Source of the DNA: Deltaproteobacteria bacterium
Lineage (GTDB): Bacteria > SZUA-79 > Acidulodesulfobacterales > Acidulodesulfobacteraceae
Length of the DNA stretch: 64,000 nt
Direction: 5' to 3'
NCBI GenBank assembly: GCA_023489335.1
Contig: JAMDCP010000013.1
Coordinates: forward strand, 23,187 to 87,186
The translations under genes were made by a program, and so were the position numbers. Positions within the stretch are counted from its first letter, which is position 1, and each line of letters starts with the position of its first letter. The notes beneath the pieces are model-generated. The model did no database searches and was not told the DNA's origin. It worked only from the letters and a program-made list of their open reading frames with translations. Shown here one piece after another: positions 9,237-18,430 of this stretch.

Positions 9237-10610
9237 TTAAAATATCTTGCCTGGATTTATAATATTGCGAGGGTCGAATACCTTTTTTATATTTTTTAAA
9301 ATATTCATATAGTAATCGTTATATTTTAATTTCATAAACTCCTTTTTTTCCAGTCCAATGCCATGTTCTCCGGATAAACTTCCGCCCGCTTCGGCCGTTT
9401 TCTTTAAAATTTCAAATTTTGCTTTCTCTCCCCTTTTTACCATATCGGCGTCATCCTTATTTAACATAATATTCACATGGATATTCCCGTCGCCGAAGTG
9501 TCCGAAATTTATTATAGGAACATTATATGTTTTTGAGATTCCCTCTATAAAAGACAGCATTTCTATAATTTTATTTATCGGAACGGCTATATCGTTATTT
9601 ATTTTTAGGTCTCCGTATTTCCGCAAAGAAGGCGAAATTGCCTTTCTCGCTTCCATTATAACCCGTTTTTCTTCTTCGCTGCCCGAAGAAAAAAGAAAAA
9701 CCGGCGAAAATTCTTTTAATATCTTTTCGTATTCCGCAACACTTTCGCCAACCTCAAGCCGGGAACCGTCAGCCTCTATGATAAACAAAAAAGCTCCCTC
9801 TATTTTTATTATATCACTCTTGAAATAACTTTTAACCGATTCAATCGAGGATTTATCCATAAATTCTAACATTGACGGCCTGTTTCTAAGTTTTAACAAA
9901 GAAATGGCCGCATTAAAGCCGTTGCCTATATCGTCAAACGATACTAAAATTAATGAATTAGCCTCCGGATTGGATAAAAATTTTAGCGTAATTTTGGAAA
10001 AAAGACCCAGTGTCCCTTCCGAACCGACCATAAGCTGGGTAAGATTATATCCCGAGACATCCTTGACGGACTTAGAACCCGTATTTATTATTTCGCCGTC
10101 TCCCGTAATTAATTCGAGAGCCGCAACATAATCTTTCGTAACGCCGTATTTAACGGCGCTCGGTCCGCCGGAACACTCGGCAACATTGCCGCCTATTGTG
10201 GAAAATTCATAGCTTGCCGGATCGGGAGGATAAAAATAACCCTTTTCTGCAAGATATGACTTTAAATCCGCATTTATAACACCCGGTTCAACCGTAACAA
10301 ACATGTTTTCTTCATCGATTTCCAAAATATGGTTCATTTTTGTGAATGAAACCACGACCCCGCCTTTGAGCGGCAAACTTCCGCCGGAAAATCCGCTTCC
10401 GGAACCCCTCCCGACAACGGGGGTATTGTATTTTAGGCACAACTTAACGATATTAGAAATCTCATTTGAATTAAGGGGAAAGACAACGACATCTGGCATA
10501 AACTCTTTAGATGTTGCATCGTAAGAATAGCACAACAGTTCCTCGGCTTCGGATAAAACCCTGTTCTTTCCCAGAAGTTCTTCAAATTCTTTTATAAGTT
10601 TTTGATTCAT
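9237..10610 (-). CDS. glcD: FAD-linked glycolate/D-lactate oxidase subunit (GlcD-like)
   Basis: A 457-residue flavoprotein of the FAD-binding type 4 / FAD-oxidase C-terminal class. The FAD-binding segment is VVGRGSGSGFSGGSLPLKGG near residues 62-81, followed by GGNVAECSGGPSAVKYG and KDVSGYNLTQLMVGSEGTLG. The C-terminal domain ends with the NFGHFGDGNIHVN and GSLSGEHGIGLEKK motifs that hold the catalytic histidines and metal-binding residues. It oxidises a 2-hydroxyacid to the 2-oxoacid, feeding electrons to the adjacent GlcF. Length is normal for the family. Confidence 0.9.
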   Translation of the reverse strand: MNQKLIKEFEELLGKNRVLSEAEELLCYSYDATSKEFMPDVVVFPLNSNEISNIVKLCLKYNTPVVGRGSGSGFSGGSLPLKGGVVVSFTKMNHILEIDEENMFVTVEPGVINADLKSYLAEKGYFYPPDPASYEFSTIGGNVAECSGGPSAVKYGVTKDYVAALELITGDGEIINTGSKSVKDVSGYNLTQLMVGSEGTLGLFSKITLKFLSNPEANSLILVSFDDIGNGFNAAISLLKLRNRPSMLEFMDKSSIESVKSYFKSDIIKIEGAFLFIIEADGSRLEVGESVAEYEKILKEFSPVFLFSSGSEEEKRVIMEARKAISPSLRKYGDLKINNDIAVPINKIIEMLSFIEGISKTYNVPIINFGHFGDGNIHVNIMLNKDDADMVKRGEKAKFEILKKTAEAGGSLSGEHGIGLEKKEFMKLKYNDYYMNILKNIKKVFDPRNIINPGKIF

Positions 10611-10626
10611 AATTCCATAAATAAGT

Positions 10627-10654
10627 TGTCATTGCGAGCGCGGCAAAGCAATCT
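10627..10654. repeat. REP-like dispersed repeat unit
   Basis: The sequence starts TTGTCATTGCGAGCG and ends CAAAGCAATCT. It matches the widespread intergenic motif of the type GTCATTGCGAG...GCAATCT found in many proteobacterial and other genomes. It lies in the 42-base gap between rdgB and glcD and touches the rdgB stop codon. The two halves (ATTGC.. and ..GCAAT) are partly inverted. Confidence 0.55.
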
Positions 10655-11294
10655 AAAACCGTTCTATTTCCTTTATCGCTTCTACAACCTTTCTAAAAGC
10701 GATTGCCCTGTGAGATATTTTATTTTTCTCTGAAAGCTCAATCTGCGCAACGGTTTTACCCAGTTCTGGAACAAAAAATACAGGGTCGTAACCGAAACCC
10801 TTTGCACCGCTTATCTCATGAGAAATCAAGCCCTTCACTCTTCCGTCTAAATACTGAAATTTGTCCCTTTTCATATCGTAAAGACAGGCAAAACAGACAA
10901 ATTCGGCATGCCTATTTTCCGCGCAGTCTTTCTTTGCCCTCATCGTATCAAGCAACTTATTAATATTTTCCGCATCCGAAGCATTTTCGCCTGCGTATCT
11001 TGCCGTAAAAAGACCGGGGAGATTGCCCAAGCAGTTTACTTCTAACCCCGAATCCTCGCTTACTATATAATCCAGCCTTAGTTCCGACTTTAGCTTCGCG
11101 TTTTCATTTAAAAATTTCAGATAACCTTCCGCTTTAATTTTAGCATTCTCTTTATAAGTTTTCCCATTTTCGATTATTTCCACCTGAAAACTTTCATCAA
11201 GGTAGATGATATTTAACCCGGTAAAATTACTCATTACCCTTTCAATCTCCCGAAACTTATGGGCATTTCCTGTAGCTATTAATATATTAATCAT
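10653..11294 (-). CDS. rdgB: XTP/dITP diphosphatase (RdgB/HAM1 family)
   Basis: A 213-residue house-cleaning nucleotide pyrophosphatase that hydrolyses XTP, ITP and dITP to monophosphates. Family motifs are intact: ATGNAHKFREIE at the N-terminus, SEDSGLEVNCLGNLPGLFTA in the middle, and GFGYDPVFF plus KNKISHRAIAFRK near the C-terminus. It follows rph in the same direction, a common bacterial neighbour (rph-rdgB). Confidence 0.95.
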   Translation of the reverse strand: MINILIATGNAHKFREIERVMSNFTGLNIIYLDESFQVEIIENGKTYKENAKIKAEGYLKFLNENAKLKSELRLDYIVSEDSGLEVNCLGNLPGLFTARYAGENASDAENINKLLDTMRAKKDCAENRHAEFVCFACLYDMKRDKFQYLDGRVKGLISHEISGAKGFGYDPVFFVPELGKTVAQIELSEKNKISHRAIAFRKVVEAIKEIERF

Positions 11295-11378
11295 TTCGTT
11301 GCTAAAAAATACGGAAAATTTATTTATGTTTATTTAATAAAATTAATTTAATAATTTAATATTAAGGAAATTAGAGGG

Positions 11379-12104
11379 CTACATTACGCTGTTAATTGCT
11401 TTGTTTTGCAATTCATTAATTTTCGCTCCGGCGCTTTTTGAAAGTTCGTAAAGTTTCGCCAGTATATCGAATCCGATAGGCGTTTTTTCCGCGCACCCCT
11501 GAACCTCGATTATCTTTCCCGACCCTGTTAAAACAAAGTTAAAATCCAGCTCGGCAATAGAATCTTCAGAATAATCGAGGTCAAGCAAAATTTCACCGTT
11601 CACGATTCCAATGCTAATTGCGGCAGCCGAATCGTAAAACGGCATTTTTTCGATGTCGCCCTGCTTGATAAGCTTTAAGAACGCCAGATAAGCGGCAACA
11701 TATGCCCCTGTTATAGAAGCGGTTCTTGTTCCGCCGTCCGCGCTTATAACATCGCAATCTATTAATATGGTTATGTCGGGAAAATCCGAAAAATTCATAA
11801 CAGACCTGAGCGACCTTCCTATTAACCTTTGTATTTCCTGCGCTCTTCCGTTAACCTTTCCTTTTACGGAATCCCTCGGTATCCTGTTTTGCGCCGACCT
11901 CGGAAGCATGGAATATTCGGCTGTCAGCCATCCTTCCCCCTTGTCTTTTAAAAATGGGGGCACTTTATAGTCAACCGAAGCAGTGCAAATAACTTTAGTA
12001 TCATCCGCCTCGATTAAACACGACCCCTCCGCATACTTCATATAATTCGGCGTTATTACCATCGGCCTCATCTCGCCCGCTAACCTGTTTTTCTTTCTTG
12101 CCAA
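11379..12104 (-). CDS. rph: ribonuclease PH
   Basis: A 241-residue phosphorolytic 3'-5' exoribonuclease that trims tRNA 3' ends. Motifs include EGSCLIEADDTKVICTASV, the phosphate-binding RSLRSV segment (near residue 96), DCDVISADGGTRTASITGA and the FDILAKLYELSK C-terminus. The start appears to be TTG at 12104, seven bases after GGGAG. Its first codons overlap, in another frame, the end of a short SelD-like fragment. Confidence 0.95.
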   Translation of the reverse strand: MARKKNRLAGEMRPMVITPNYMKYAEGSCLIEADDTKVICTASVDYKVPPFLKDKGEGWLTAEYSMLPRSAQNRIPRDSVKGKVNGRAQEIQRLIGRSLRSVMNFSDFPDITILIDCDVISADGGTRTASITGAYVAAYLAFLKLIKQGDIEKMPFYDSAAAISIGIVNGEILLDLDYSEDSIAELDFNFVLTGSGKIIEVQGCAEKTPIGFDILAKLYELSKSAGAKINELQNKAINSVM

Positions 12105-12181
12105 AGTATTTTCTCCCGTATAATTGTTCCGCCGACGAAGCCTGCCCCTGCGGTATATTTAGTCAGGGGGCGGTAATCCAT
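12080..12181 (-). pseudogene. SelD-like N-terminal fragment (33 codons)
   Basis: An open frame begins with ATG nine bases after the stop of the TusA-like selenoprotein gene and ends in TAG inside the start of rph. Its product begins MDYRPLTKYTAGAGFVGG. The LTKY..GAG..G..I pattern resembles the start of selenide, water dikinase (SelD; family pattern LT.Y..GAGCGCKI), the enzyme that makes selenophosphate. The catalytic Cys/Sec position is not conserved and the rest of the gene is absent. SelD genes often lie next to TusA/YedF-type genes, so I read it as a deletion remnant. The short match makes this tentative. Confidence 0.35.
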
Positions 12182-12190
12182 TTTTAAATT

Positions 12191-12448
12191 TTAATCCCAC
12201 TTTTTATTCTTAATGAAAAATATGTAAAGGTCTTTCAAATGAATTACATTAAGTAATTTTACATTAATAAGCGAGCATAATGCAGGGATATCGTTTAATA
12301 AAGAATCCTTGTCCGAAATCACCATTAAAACATCGTCATGTTTTAAAACCTTAAGTTTTTGGACGACCGCCCAAACAGGCGGGCCTCAACAAAGCCCCCT
12401 GATATCAAGGGGAACGCCTGTATAATTTAAGCCGGATTTAATCTCCAT
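12191..12448 (-). CDS. TusA-family selenoprotein candidate (in-frame UGA read as selenocysteine)
   Basis: Standard gene calling breaks this gene because codon 21 is TGA (12388-12386). Read through, it gives 85 residues with TusA/SirA features: PLDIRGLC at 13-20, the UGA codon, then GPPVWAVVQKLKVLK, a beta strand VLMVISD and a DIPALC motif at 53-58. TusA proteins carry a catalytic Cys in RGL-x-C-P-x-P; here the UGA occupies that Cys position. The ATG follows an AGAGGT site and the stop is TAA. A hairpin suited to a bacterial SECIS lies just downstream of the UGA. TusA-like proteins transfer sulfur (or selenium) as persulfide. It sits 32 bases after nusB and before rph. A sequencing error or a pseudogene is the alternative. 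Confidence 0.75.
12358..12375 (-). promoter_or_regulatory. candidate bacterial SECIS hairpin
   Basis: Counting from the UGA of the TusA-like gene, bases 11-16 (TTTGGG) pair with bases 23-28 (TCCAAA, one G-U pair) around the six-base loop CGGTCG. The apical loop starts 16 bases after the UGA and has G at its second and third positions, within the usual spacing and loop rules for bacterial SECIS elements. A competing stem (CCGCC/GGCGG) overlaps it, so the fold needs checking. Confidence 0.5.
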
Positions 12449-12480
12449 TTTTACCTCTTAAATTAAAATTAATTACTTAC

Positions 12481-12915
12481 TTACGCCGCCCTTAAGGCGG
12501 CGTCTAAAATACCGTTAACAAAAGACGGGGATTCATCGTTTCCAAATTTTTTGGCTATTTCCACGGATTCATTGATAATAACATTTTTAGGTATTTCAGG
12601 ATGAAATAAAATCTCATAAATCGACAGCCTTAAAAGGTTTCTGTCAATTCTTGACATTCTTTCTATCGACCAATTTTTTGATACTTTCTTAATAATGCTA
12701 TCTATCTTTTCTAAATTAAGTAATGTCCCATGGGAAATATCGAAAAAAAAATCGTAAATCTGGGATGTATCCTTTTTAAATCCGTCTCTAATAAGGCTTT
12801 CCGAAGCAAAATCATTATAAAAACTTCTTATTCTATAATCCAGCCCGTTTATATCCCCATCCGTTTCATATAAAAACTGCAATGCCAGTTCCCTTGCCTT
12901 TCTTCTTTTTGTCAT
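12481..12915 (-). CDS. nusB: transcription antitermination factor NusB
   Basis: A 144-residue all-helical RNA-binding protein that, with NusE (S10), supports rRNA antitermination. Recognisable segments are RRKARELALQFLYE at the N-terminus, the ISHGTL and ISKNWSIERMSRIDRNLLRL-type block, and the C-terminal KKFGNDESPSFVNGILD signature. It follows ribH, the usual ribH-nusB arrangement. Confidence 0.95.
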   Translation of the reverse strand: MTKRRKARELALQFLYETDGDINGLDYRIRSFYNDFASESLIRDGFKKDTSQIYDFFFDISHGTLLNLEKIDSIIKKVSKNWSIERMSRIDRNLLRLSIYEILFHPEIPKNVIINESVEIAKKFGNDESPSFVNGILDAALRAA

Positions 12916-12968
12916 AAAATATTAATTAAAGCTGCGTTATAAAAATATATAAAGCAATTTAGTTGGAT

Positions 12969-13448
12969 TTACGCCTTTTTAATCCTGGAATAAAGGCTCG
13001 CCATTTCGACGGCGGACATTGCGGCATCAAAACCCTTGTTCCCCATTTTTGTCCCGGCACGCGATATCGCCTGCTCGATAGATTCAGCCGTTATTATTCC
13101 GTAGCTAACGGGAATACTCGAGGAGACGGAAAGCTCGGACAGCATTTTGGTAACCTGCGAGGATAAAAGATCAAAATGGTTAGTCTCACCCCTTATAAGT
13201 GTCCCAAGGCAGATTACCGCATCAAATTTTTTAGTATCGATTAACTTTTTGACCGCCATGGGAAGCTCAAACGCCCCTGGAACTTTAACGACCGTAATGT
13301 CTCCTTCATTCGCGCCGGCTCTTTTTAAGTAATCTAATGCGCCGTCCAAAAGTTTGCTGTTGACAAATTCGTTAAACCTCGACATAACGACGCCAAATTT
13401 AAAACCTGCGGCTTTAAGTTCTCCTTCGATTAAATGAAAATTGCTCAT
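12969..13448 (-). CDS. ribH: 6,7-dimethyl-8-ribityllumazine synthase
   Basis: A 159-residue enzyme that condenses the ribityl-aminouracil product of RibD with dihydroxybutanone phosphate to form lumazine. Motifs include VMSRFNEFVNSKLLDGA, VPGAFELPMAVKKL (near residue 56), CLGTLIRGETNHFD with the catalytic His region, and the NKGFDAAMSAVEM C-terminal segment. It is part of the riboflavin block ribD-ribE-ribBA-ribH. Confidence 0.96.
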   Translation of the reverse strand: MSNFHLIEGELKAAGFKFGVVMSRFNEFVNSKLLDGALDYLKRAGANEGDITVVKVPGAFELPMAVKKLIDTKKFDAVICLGTLIRGETNHFDLLSSQVTKMLSELSVSSSIPVSYGIITAESIEQAISRAGTKMGNKGFDAAMSAVEMASLYSRIKKA

Positions 13449-13486
13449 CTCATACCCCTACGCTTTAATTTTATTTAATTTTATTA

Positions 13487-14692
13487 CTACTTTATTTTTA
13501 ATATATGTCCCAATTTTTCTTTCTTTGTTTTTAAATAGTGCTTATTGGTTTCATTTGGGCATATCTCTATGGGAACTCTTTCGACCACGCTAAGCCCGTA
13601 TCCTTCGAGCCCGATTATTTTTTTTGGATTATTGGTCATGAGCCGCATTTTCCCCACACCCAAATCGACTAATATTTGCGCCCCAACTCCATATTCCCTT
13701 AAGTCCGCTTTAAATCCCAATTTTTCATTTGCGGTAACCGTGTCATAACCCTCATCCTGAAGATTATAAGCCTTTAATTTATTTACAAGCCCGATGCCCC
13801 TGCCCTCTTGCATAAGATAAAGAATAACCCCTTTGCCTTCCTTATCTATCATCTCCATTGCGATTTTTAACTGGTCGCCGCAATCGCACCTTCTGGAGCC
13901 GAATATATCGCCTGTAAGACACTGGGAGTGAACCCTGACAAGAACAGGCTCATTTCGTTTAATATCCCCTTTCGAAAGAGCGATATGTTCCTTAAAATCG
14001 ATATTATTGGAATATACTATAATTTTAAATTCGCCGGCAAATTCCGTCGGTATTACAGATTCGACAAGTCTTTCGACATGTTTTTCATGCTTAAGCCTGT
14101 AATTTATCAGATCTTTAATCGTCAGTATTTTTATATCCCATTTTTTTGAAAACTCTGCCAGGTCAGGCATACGCGCCATAGTCCCGTCGTCTTTCATTAT
14201 TTCGCATATGACGGCGTAAGGTTTTAATCCGCCGATACGGGCAATATCTATTGACCCCTCGGTTTGGCCGGTTCTTGTTAAAACTCCCCCGTTTTTGCCT
14301 CTTAAAGGAAAAATATGTCCGGGTCTAACTAAGTCGGTCGGTTTTGCATTGTCTTTTATCGCGGTTAATATAGTTTTTGCCCTATCATGTGCGGAAATGC
14401 CGGTTGTAACACCTTCCTTTGCCTCGATTGATACCGTAAACGCAGTAGTAAATTTAGATTCGTTATTGGTAACCATTGGAGGCAAATCCAAGCTATTGGC
14501 CTTTTCCTCGGTTAATGTCAAACAAATTAATCCCCTTGCGTATTTTGTCATAAAATTTATTATTTCAGGGGTAACATGCTCGGCTGCCACAACCAGATCC
14601 CCTTCATTTTCCCTATCCTCGTCATCGACAAGTATAATCATCTTGCCGGCTCTTATATCTTTCGCCGCTTCTTCGACGGTAGCTAAATTCAT
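13487..14692 (-). CDS. ribBA: bifunctional 3,4-dihydroxy-2-butanone 4-phosphate synthase / GTP cyclohydrolase II
   Basis: About 401 residues. The N-terminal RibB domain (residues about 1-195) has the acidic [11 protein letters not shown] motif and the RPGHIFPLR and [10 protein letters not shown] segments. The C-terminal RibA domain has the zinc-binding [17 protein letters not shown] and QEGRGIGL motifs. It makes both early precursors of riboflavin, from ribulose 5-phosphate and GTP. I place the start at ATG 14692, eleven bases after AAGAGGTG; a TTG nine codons upstream is also in frame. Downstream of ribE in the operon. Confidence 0.95.
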   Translation of the reverse strand: MNLATVEEAAKDIRAGKMIILVDDEDRENEGDLVVAAEHVTPEIINFMTKYARGLICLTLTEEKANSLDLPPMVTNNESKFTTAFTVSIEAKEGVTTGISAHDRAKTILTAIKDNAKPTDLVRPGHIFPLRGKNGGVLTRTGQTEGSIDIARIGGLKPYAVICEIMKDDGTMARMPDLAEFSKKWDIKILTIKDLINYRLKHEKHVERLVESVIPTEFAGEFKIIVYSNNIDFKEHIALSKGDIKRNEPVLVRVHSQCLTGDIFGSRRCDCGDQLKIAMEMIDKEGKGVILYLMQEGRGIGLVNKLKAYNLQDEGYDTVTANEKLGFKADLREYGVGAQILVDLGVGKMRLMTNNPKKIIGLEGYGLSVVERVPIEICPNETNKHYLKTKKEKLGHILKIK

Positions 14693-14737
14693 AAAGTTTT
14701 TTTCACCTCTTGCGCACAATTTTATTAAAATACCTGA

Positions 14738-15433
14738 TTATAAATAACCATTCTCGGACAGAAATTCATAGGTTAACCCGCTTTTAATTCCCTTACCCGG
14801 ATTAAGCGGGCGTTCCGTTCCGTTCTTTTTGCCTTCGCTGCGGATAATATCATCTATTCTTTTTACTATTGTTTTTTCTAAAATATCCGATTCGAGATTG
14901 ACATACTCTCCAACCCTTTTAAAACTTAAATTTGTTTCATTATATGTTAAAGGTATTATGCTTACAAAAAAAACATCATTTTTAAATTCGCTAATAGTTA
15001 AGCTAATACCGTCGATAGCAATAGAACCCTTTTTTATCAAGTAATTTTTGATGTCGTCCTGCACCGTATTAAAAATTTTGATACCTATAACAAAAGAATT
15101 ATTAACAGGCTTTTTGAGAATAATTTTACCGATGCCGTCGATATGCCCCAGCACAAAATGTCCAGAAATGTCCGAGTTTGCCGAGATGGCGGGTTCGATG
15201 TTAACTTTTTCGCCTATTTTTAGGTATCTTAAAGCGGACGCAAGATAAGTTTCCGGCGTAAAATCAAAAAATAGTTCCCTATAATTAATTTTCCTTACCG
15301 TTAGGCACAAGCCGTTTACGGCAATACTCTGCCCTATATAGGCATTTTCCCCCGTTATAGGAGCGCTTATCGACAAAATACCTTTATTTAAGGACCTAAC
15401 AACCCCTATTTCTTTTATTATCCCGCTAAACAT
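14738..15433 (-). CDS. ribE: riboflavin synthase alpha chain
   Basis: A 231-residue enzyme with two lumazine-binding repeats: MFSGIIKEIG... with the VNGLCLTV motif (residues about 1-90), then GHIDGIGKI... with the DGISLTI motif (about 97-190). It dismutates two lumazines to riboflavin. The C-terminal tail (about 25 residues after IDDIIRSEGKKNG) is longer than usual and looks poorly conserved. It follows ribD and precedes ribBA. Confidence 0.94.
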   Translation of the reverse strand: MFSGIIKEIGVVRSLNKGILSISAPITGENAYIGQSIAVNGLCLTVRKINYRELFFDFTPETYLASALRYLKIGEKVNIEPAISANSDISGHFVLGHIDGIGKIILKKPVNNSFVIGIKIFNTVQDDIKNYLIKKGSIAIDGISLTISEFKNDVFFVSIIPLTYNETNLSFKRVGEYVNLESDILEKTIVKRIDDIIRSEGKKNGTERPLNPGKGIKSGLTYEFLSENGYL

Positions 15434-15457
15434 ACGCAGTCAAAATCCATGTTTAAT

Positions 15458-16606
15458 TTATTCATTTTTCGGATAATATGTTAAAAAAATTTCATCGCCG
15501 AGCTTTTTTGAGTTTAAATCATAAAATTTTAACATATTTTTATTTTTTAAATCTAAGGTTTCGAACAAGTTCACCCCAACCCCGTTTCCAAATATATAAG
15601 GCGTGATGTTAAATATTAACTTATCGTAAAGCTTCCCGCCAAGTAAAGAACCGAAAAGATTTGGGCCCGCCTCTGCCAGTATGCTCGTTATTTTAAGTTC
15701 GGCGCATATCTTAAATATCTCTTTTAAGTCTAACAACCTTCTATCTTTATTATTATAATACACATCCTTTATAATTGCACCTGTTTCTTCTAAAAGCAGT
15801 TTTTTTTTACTCTTTTCATCGCTGTAATCCTTACCCGTAAATATTAATACCGTTCCGTAAGTCTCGAAAATTTTTGCCCCTAAGGGTATGGATAAATCCC
15901 TGTCTAAAATTATTTTTGTATATTTTTTATTTAAAAATCTATGCTTTATATCTTTACTATTTATTCGGGCATCCAGCATTGGATCGTCGTTTATTACCGT
16001 TTTTGCAGAAACCATGATTGCATCGCTGATAAGCCTTAAATAATGCGTATGTTCCAAAGATTTTTTTGAGGAAATGTATAACTTTTTTTTAATATTCCCG
16101 TATCCGATTTTACCGTCGAGAGTTATCGCCTCTTTAACGGTTATAAAGGGAAGCCCGCTCGTAATATATTTAAAAAATACCTCGTTGAGTTTTTTGGCTT
16201 TTTCCTCAAAAATTCCGTAAGTTACTTCGATGCCTTCTTTTCGCAGATAATCAAACCCTTTTCCCGATACCGACGGGTTCGGGTCTTTCACGGCTGCTAC
16301 CACCCTCTTAATTCCATATTTTTTAATGGCATAAACACATGGGGGCGTTTTGCCAAAATGACTGCAAGGCTCTAAACTTACATAAATAGTAGCGCCTTTT
16401 GCCCCTGAACCCGCCTTTTTTAAAGCCGCTATCTCGGCATGCGGTAAGCCTGCTTTCTCGTGATAGCCGTCTCCAACCACCGAGCCGTCTTTAACGACAA
16501 TCGCTCCCACCATAGGATTGGGAGAAGTAAAGCCTTCCGCCTTTTTTGCAAGATTAAAGGTTTGGGAGATGAAGTATTCATCGATGTTTTTGTTTTGATA
16601 ATTCAT
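15458..16606 (-). CDS. ribD: bifunctional riboflavin deaminase/reductase
   Basis: A 382-residue two-domain enzyme. The deaminase domain (1-145) has the zinc site HAEIAAL and SLEPCSHFGKTPPC. The reductase domain (about 155-375) has the VKEAITLDGKIG segment and a GPNLFGSLL region near the C-terminus. It performs the second and third steps of riboflavin synthesis. It opens the rib block after nrdR. No FMN riboswitch is visible in the short upstream gap. Confidence 0.95.
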   Translation of the reverse strand: MNYQNKNIDEYFISQTFNLAKKAEGFTSPNPMVGAIVVKDGSVVGDGYHEKAGLPHAEIAALKKAGSGAKGATIYVSLEPCSHFGKTPPCVYAIKKYGIKRVVAAVKDPNPSVSGKGFDYLRKEGIEVTYGIFEEKAKKLNEVFFKYITSGLPFITVKEAITLDGKIGYGNIKKKLYISSKKSLEHTHYLRLISDAIMVSAKTVINDDPMLDARINSKDIKHRFLNKKYTKIILDRDLSIPLGAKIFETYGTVLIFTGKDYSDEKSKKKLLLEETGAIIKDVYYNNKDRRLLDLKEIFKICAELKITSILAEAGPNLFGSLLGGKLYDKLIFNITPYIFGNGVGVNLFETLDLKNKNMLKFYDLNSKKLGDEIFLTYYPKNE

Positions 16607-16628
16607 ATAAATTTAGAAAGGAAAGATA

Positions 16629-17090
16629 TTAAGAAGACTGTTTTTTAATAAGTTCGGAAACATTTTCGTAAAGTTCGTTTATATCTTTAAAGGAGAGATA
16701 GACGGAAGCAAAACGGACATAACTTATTGCGTCAAGGCTTTTTAACTTGTTAAGGACAAATTTTCCTATATCTTCGCTTTTTATTTCCTTTAAATTTGTT
16801 TCATCAATCCATCTTTCGACGGACTGGACTATTTCTTCGATGCTTTGATATGGAACAGGCCTTTTTTCGCACGCCTTTATAAGCCCGCTTAATATTTTTT
16901 GCCTGTCAAACGATTCCCTGCGCCCATCCTTTTTAATTATAAGAGGAGATGAAACAATAATCGTTTCTAATGTAGAAAATCTTTTCCCGCAAACATTGCA
17001 CTGCCTTTTTCGCCTTGTCAGCCTTCCATCTTTTGACACTCTGGAATCAACAACCTTATCGTCATCATTGAAACAGAAAGGGCACTTCAT
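16629..17090 (-). CDS. nrdR: NrdR transcriptional repressor
   Basis: A 153-residue regulator. An N-terminal zinc ribbon (CPFCFNDD and CNVCGKRF) is followed by an ATP-cone domain (about residues 49-139, starting IIKKDGRRESFDRQKI). NrdR senses dATP/ATP and represses ribonucleotide reductase genes. No ribonucleotide reductase genes are in the window. It lies between glyA and ribD, as in many Desulfobacterota and other Proteobacteria. Confidence 0.96.
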   Translation of the reverse strand: MKCPFCFNDDDKVVDSRVSKDGRLTRRKRQCNVCGKRFSTLETIIVSSPLIIKKDGRRESFDRQKILSGLIKACEKRPVPYQSIEEIVQSVERWIDETNLKEIKSEDIGKFVLNKLKSLDAISYVRFASVYLSFKDINELYENVSELIKKQSS

Positions 17091-17110
17091 ATATCCAAAT
17101 TAATAAAGAT

Positions 17111-18349
17111 TCAATAAAGCGGAAACTTATCGCACAGGAGCCGGACCTCGTTTTTTACGCCGTCTTTGATGGATTCATTGTCAGGATTATGTAAAACTTC
17201 CGATATAAGCTCTCCGATTTTTACCATTTCACCCTCTTTCATGCCCCTTGTAGTTACGGCAGGCGTTCCTATTCTTATTCCACTGGTTACAAACGGCGAC
17301 CTTTCATCGAAAGGAACCTTGTTTTTGTTAACCGTGATGCCGACTTCATCCAAAAGTGCTTCCGCCTGCTTGCCCGTCATTTCGGATTTTCTGAAATCAA
17401 CAAGCATAAGGTGGTTGTCGGTGCCGTCCGATATTAATTCAAAACCATTGTTTTTAAGGGTATCCGCAAGAGCGGCGGCATTGAAAACTATCTGCCTTTG
17501 ATAATCTTTAAACTCCTCGGTTATAGCCTCTTTAAAGGCGACAGCCTTTGCGGCTATTATATGTTCGAGCGGCCCTCCCTGAATTCCGGGAAATATTGCC
17601 GAATTTAACTCTTTTTCATATTTAGCCTTTGCTAAGATAACCCCGCCTCTCGGCCCTCTGAGGGTTTTATGGGTTGTGGTCGTAACAAAATCGGCGTAGG
17701 GAACCGGGCTTGGATGGAGGTCGGCCGCAACCAAACCGGCTATATGCGCCATATCGACCATAAGATAACACCCGGCTTCATCCGCAATGTCCTTAAATTT
17801 TTTGAAATCTATAATCCTCGGGTAAGCGCTTGCCCCGGCTATTATCATCTTTGGCTTACTGCTTAAGGCTATTTTTCTTAATTCGTCATAATCGATTGTC
17901 TCTGTATTTTTATTTACGCCGTACGGAATAATATTAAAATATTTTCCGGAAAAATTTACGGGGCTTCCATGGGTTAGATGTCCGCCGTGCGATAAATCCA
18001 TGCCCAAAACCGTATCGCCCGGGTTTAAAAAGGCATAAAAAATAGCCATATTTGCCTGGGAACCCGAATGGGGCTGAACATTAGCGTATTCGGCTTTAAA
18101 TATATCCTTAACCCTGTCTATTGCGAGCTGTTCGATACTATCTATATAATTACACCCGCCGTAATATCTTTTTCTTGGGTACCCTTCGGCATATTTGTTG
18201 GTTAAAACAGAACCTTGAGCCTCCATTACCGCTTTTGATACAAAATTTTCGGAAGCTATAAGTTCTATGGACCGTCTTTGCCTGTTAAGCTCTTTGCCTA
18301 TAAGCTCATAAACCTCGCCATCGAATTCCTTTAAATCTTTAATATTCAA
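17111..18349 (-). CDS. glyA: serine hydroxymethyltransferase
   Basis: A 412-residue PLP enzyme interconverting serine and glycine with transfer of C1 to tetrahydrofolate. Motifs: [11 protein letters not shown] near residue 29, [15 protein letters not shown], and the PLP-lysine signature [14 protein letters not shown] near residue 230. It supplies methylene-THF, which could feed the MetF/MetV genes at the left end. Full length and intact. Confidence 0.97.
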   Translation of the reverse strand: MNIKDLKEFDGEVYELIGKELNRQRRSIELIASENFVSKAVMEAQGSVLTNKYAEGYPRKRYYGGCNYIDSIEQLAIDRVKDIFKAEYANVQPHSGSQANMAIFYAFLNPGDTVLGMDLSHGGHLTHGSPVNFSGKYFNIIPYGVNKNTETIDYDELRKIALSSKPKMIIAGASAYPRIIDFKKFKDIADEAGCYLMVDMAHIAGLVAADLHPSPVPYADFVTTTTHKTLRGPRGGVILAKAKYEKELNSAIFPGIQGGPLEHIIAAKAVAFKEAITEEFKDYQRQIVFNAAALADTLKNNGFELISDGTDNHLMLVDFRKSEMTGKQAEALLDEVGITVNKNKVPFDERSPFVTSGIRIGTPAVTTRGMKEGEMVKIGELISEVLHNPDNESIKDGVKNEVRLLCDKFPLY

Positions 18350-18430
18350 TTTATTACACCTGTAAGTTAATTAAATTTATAGTGGCATATTAAACTTTTC
18401 ATACTTTTCATATATCTATTTATTATATCT

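Noticed and set aside
9358..9828. 156-codon plus-strand frame inside glcD
   Set aside because: Antisense to an intact flavoprotein gene; low-complexity composition typical of a mirrored frame.
15458..16660. Possible FMN riboswitch upstream of the rib genes
   Set aside because: The gaps before ribD and ribE are too short and lack the conserved RFN-element sequences.
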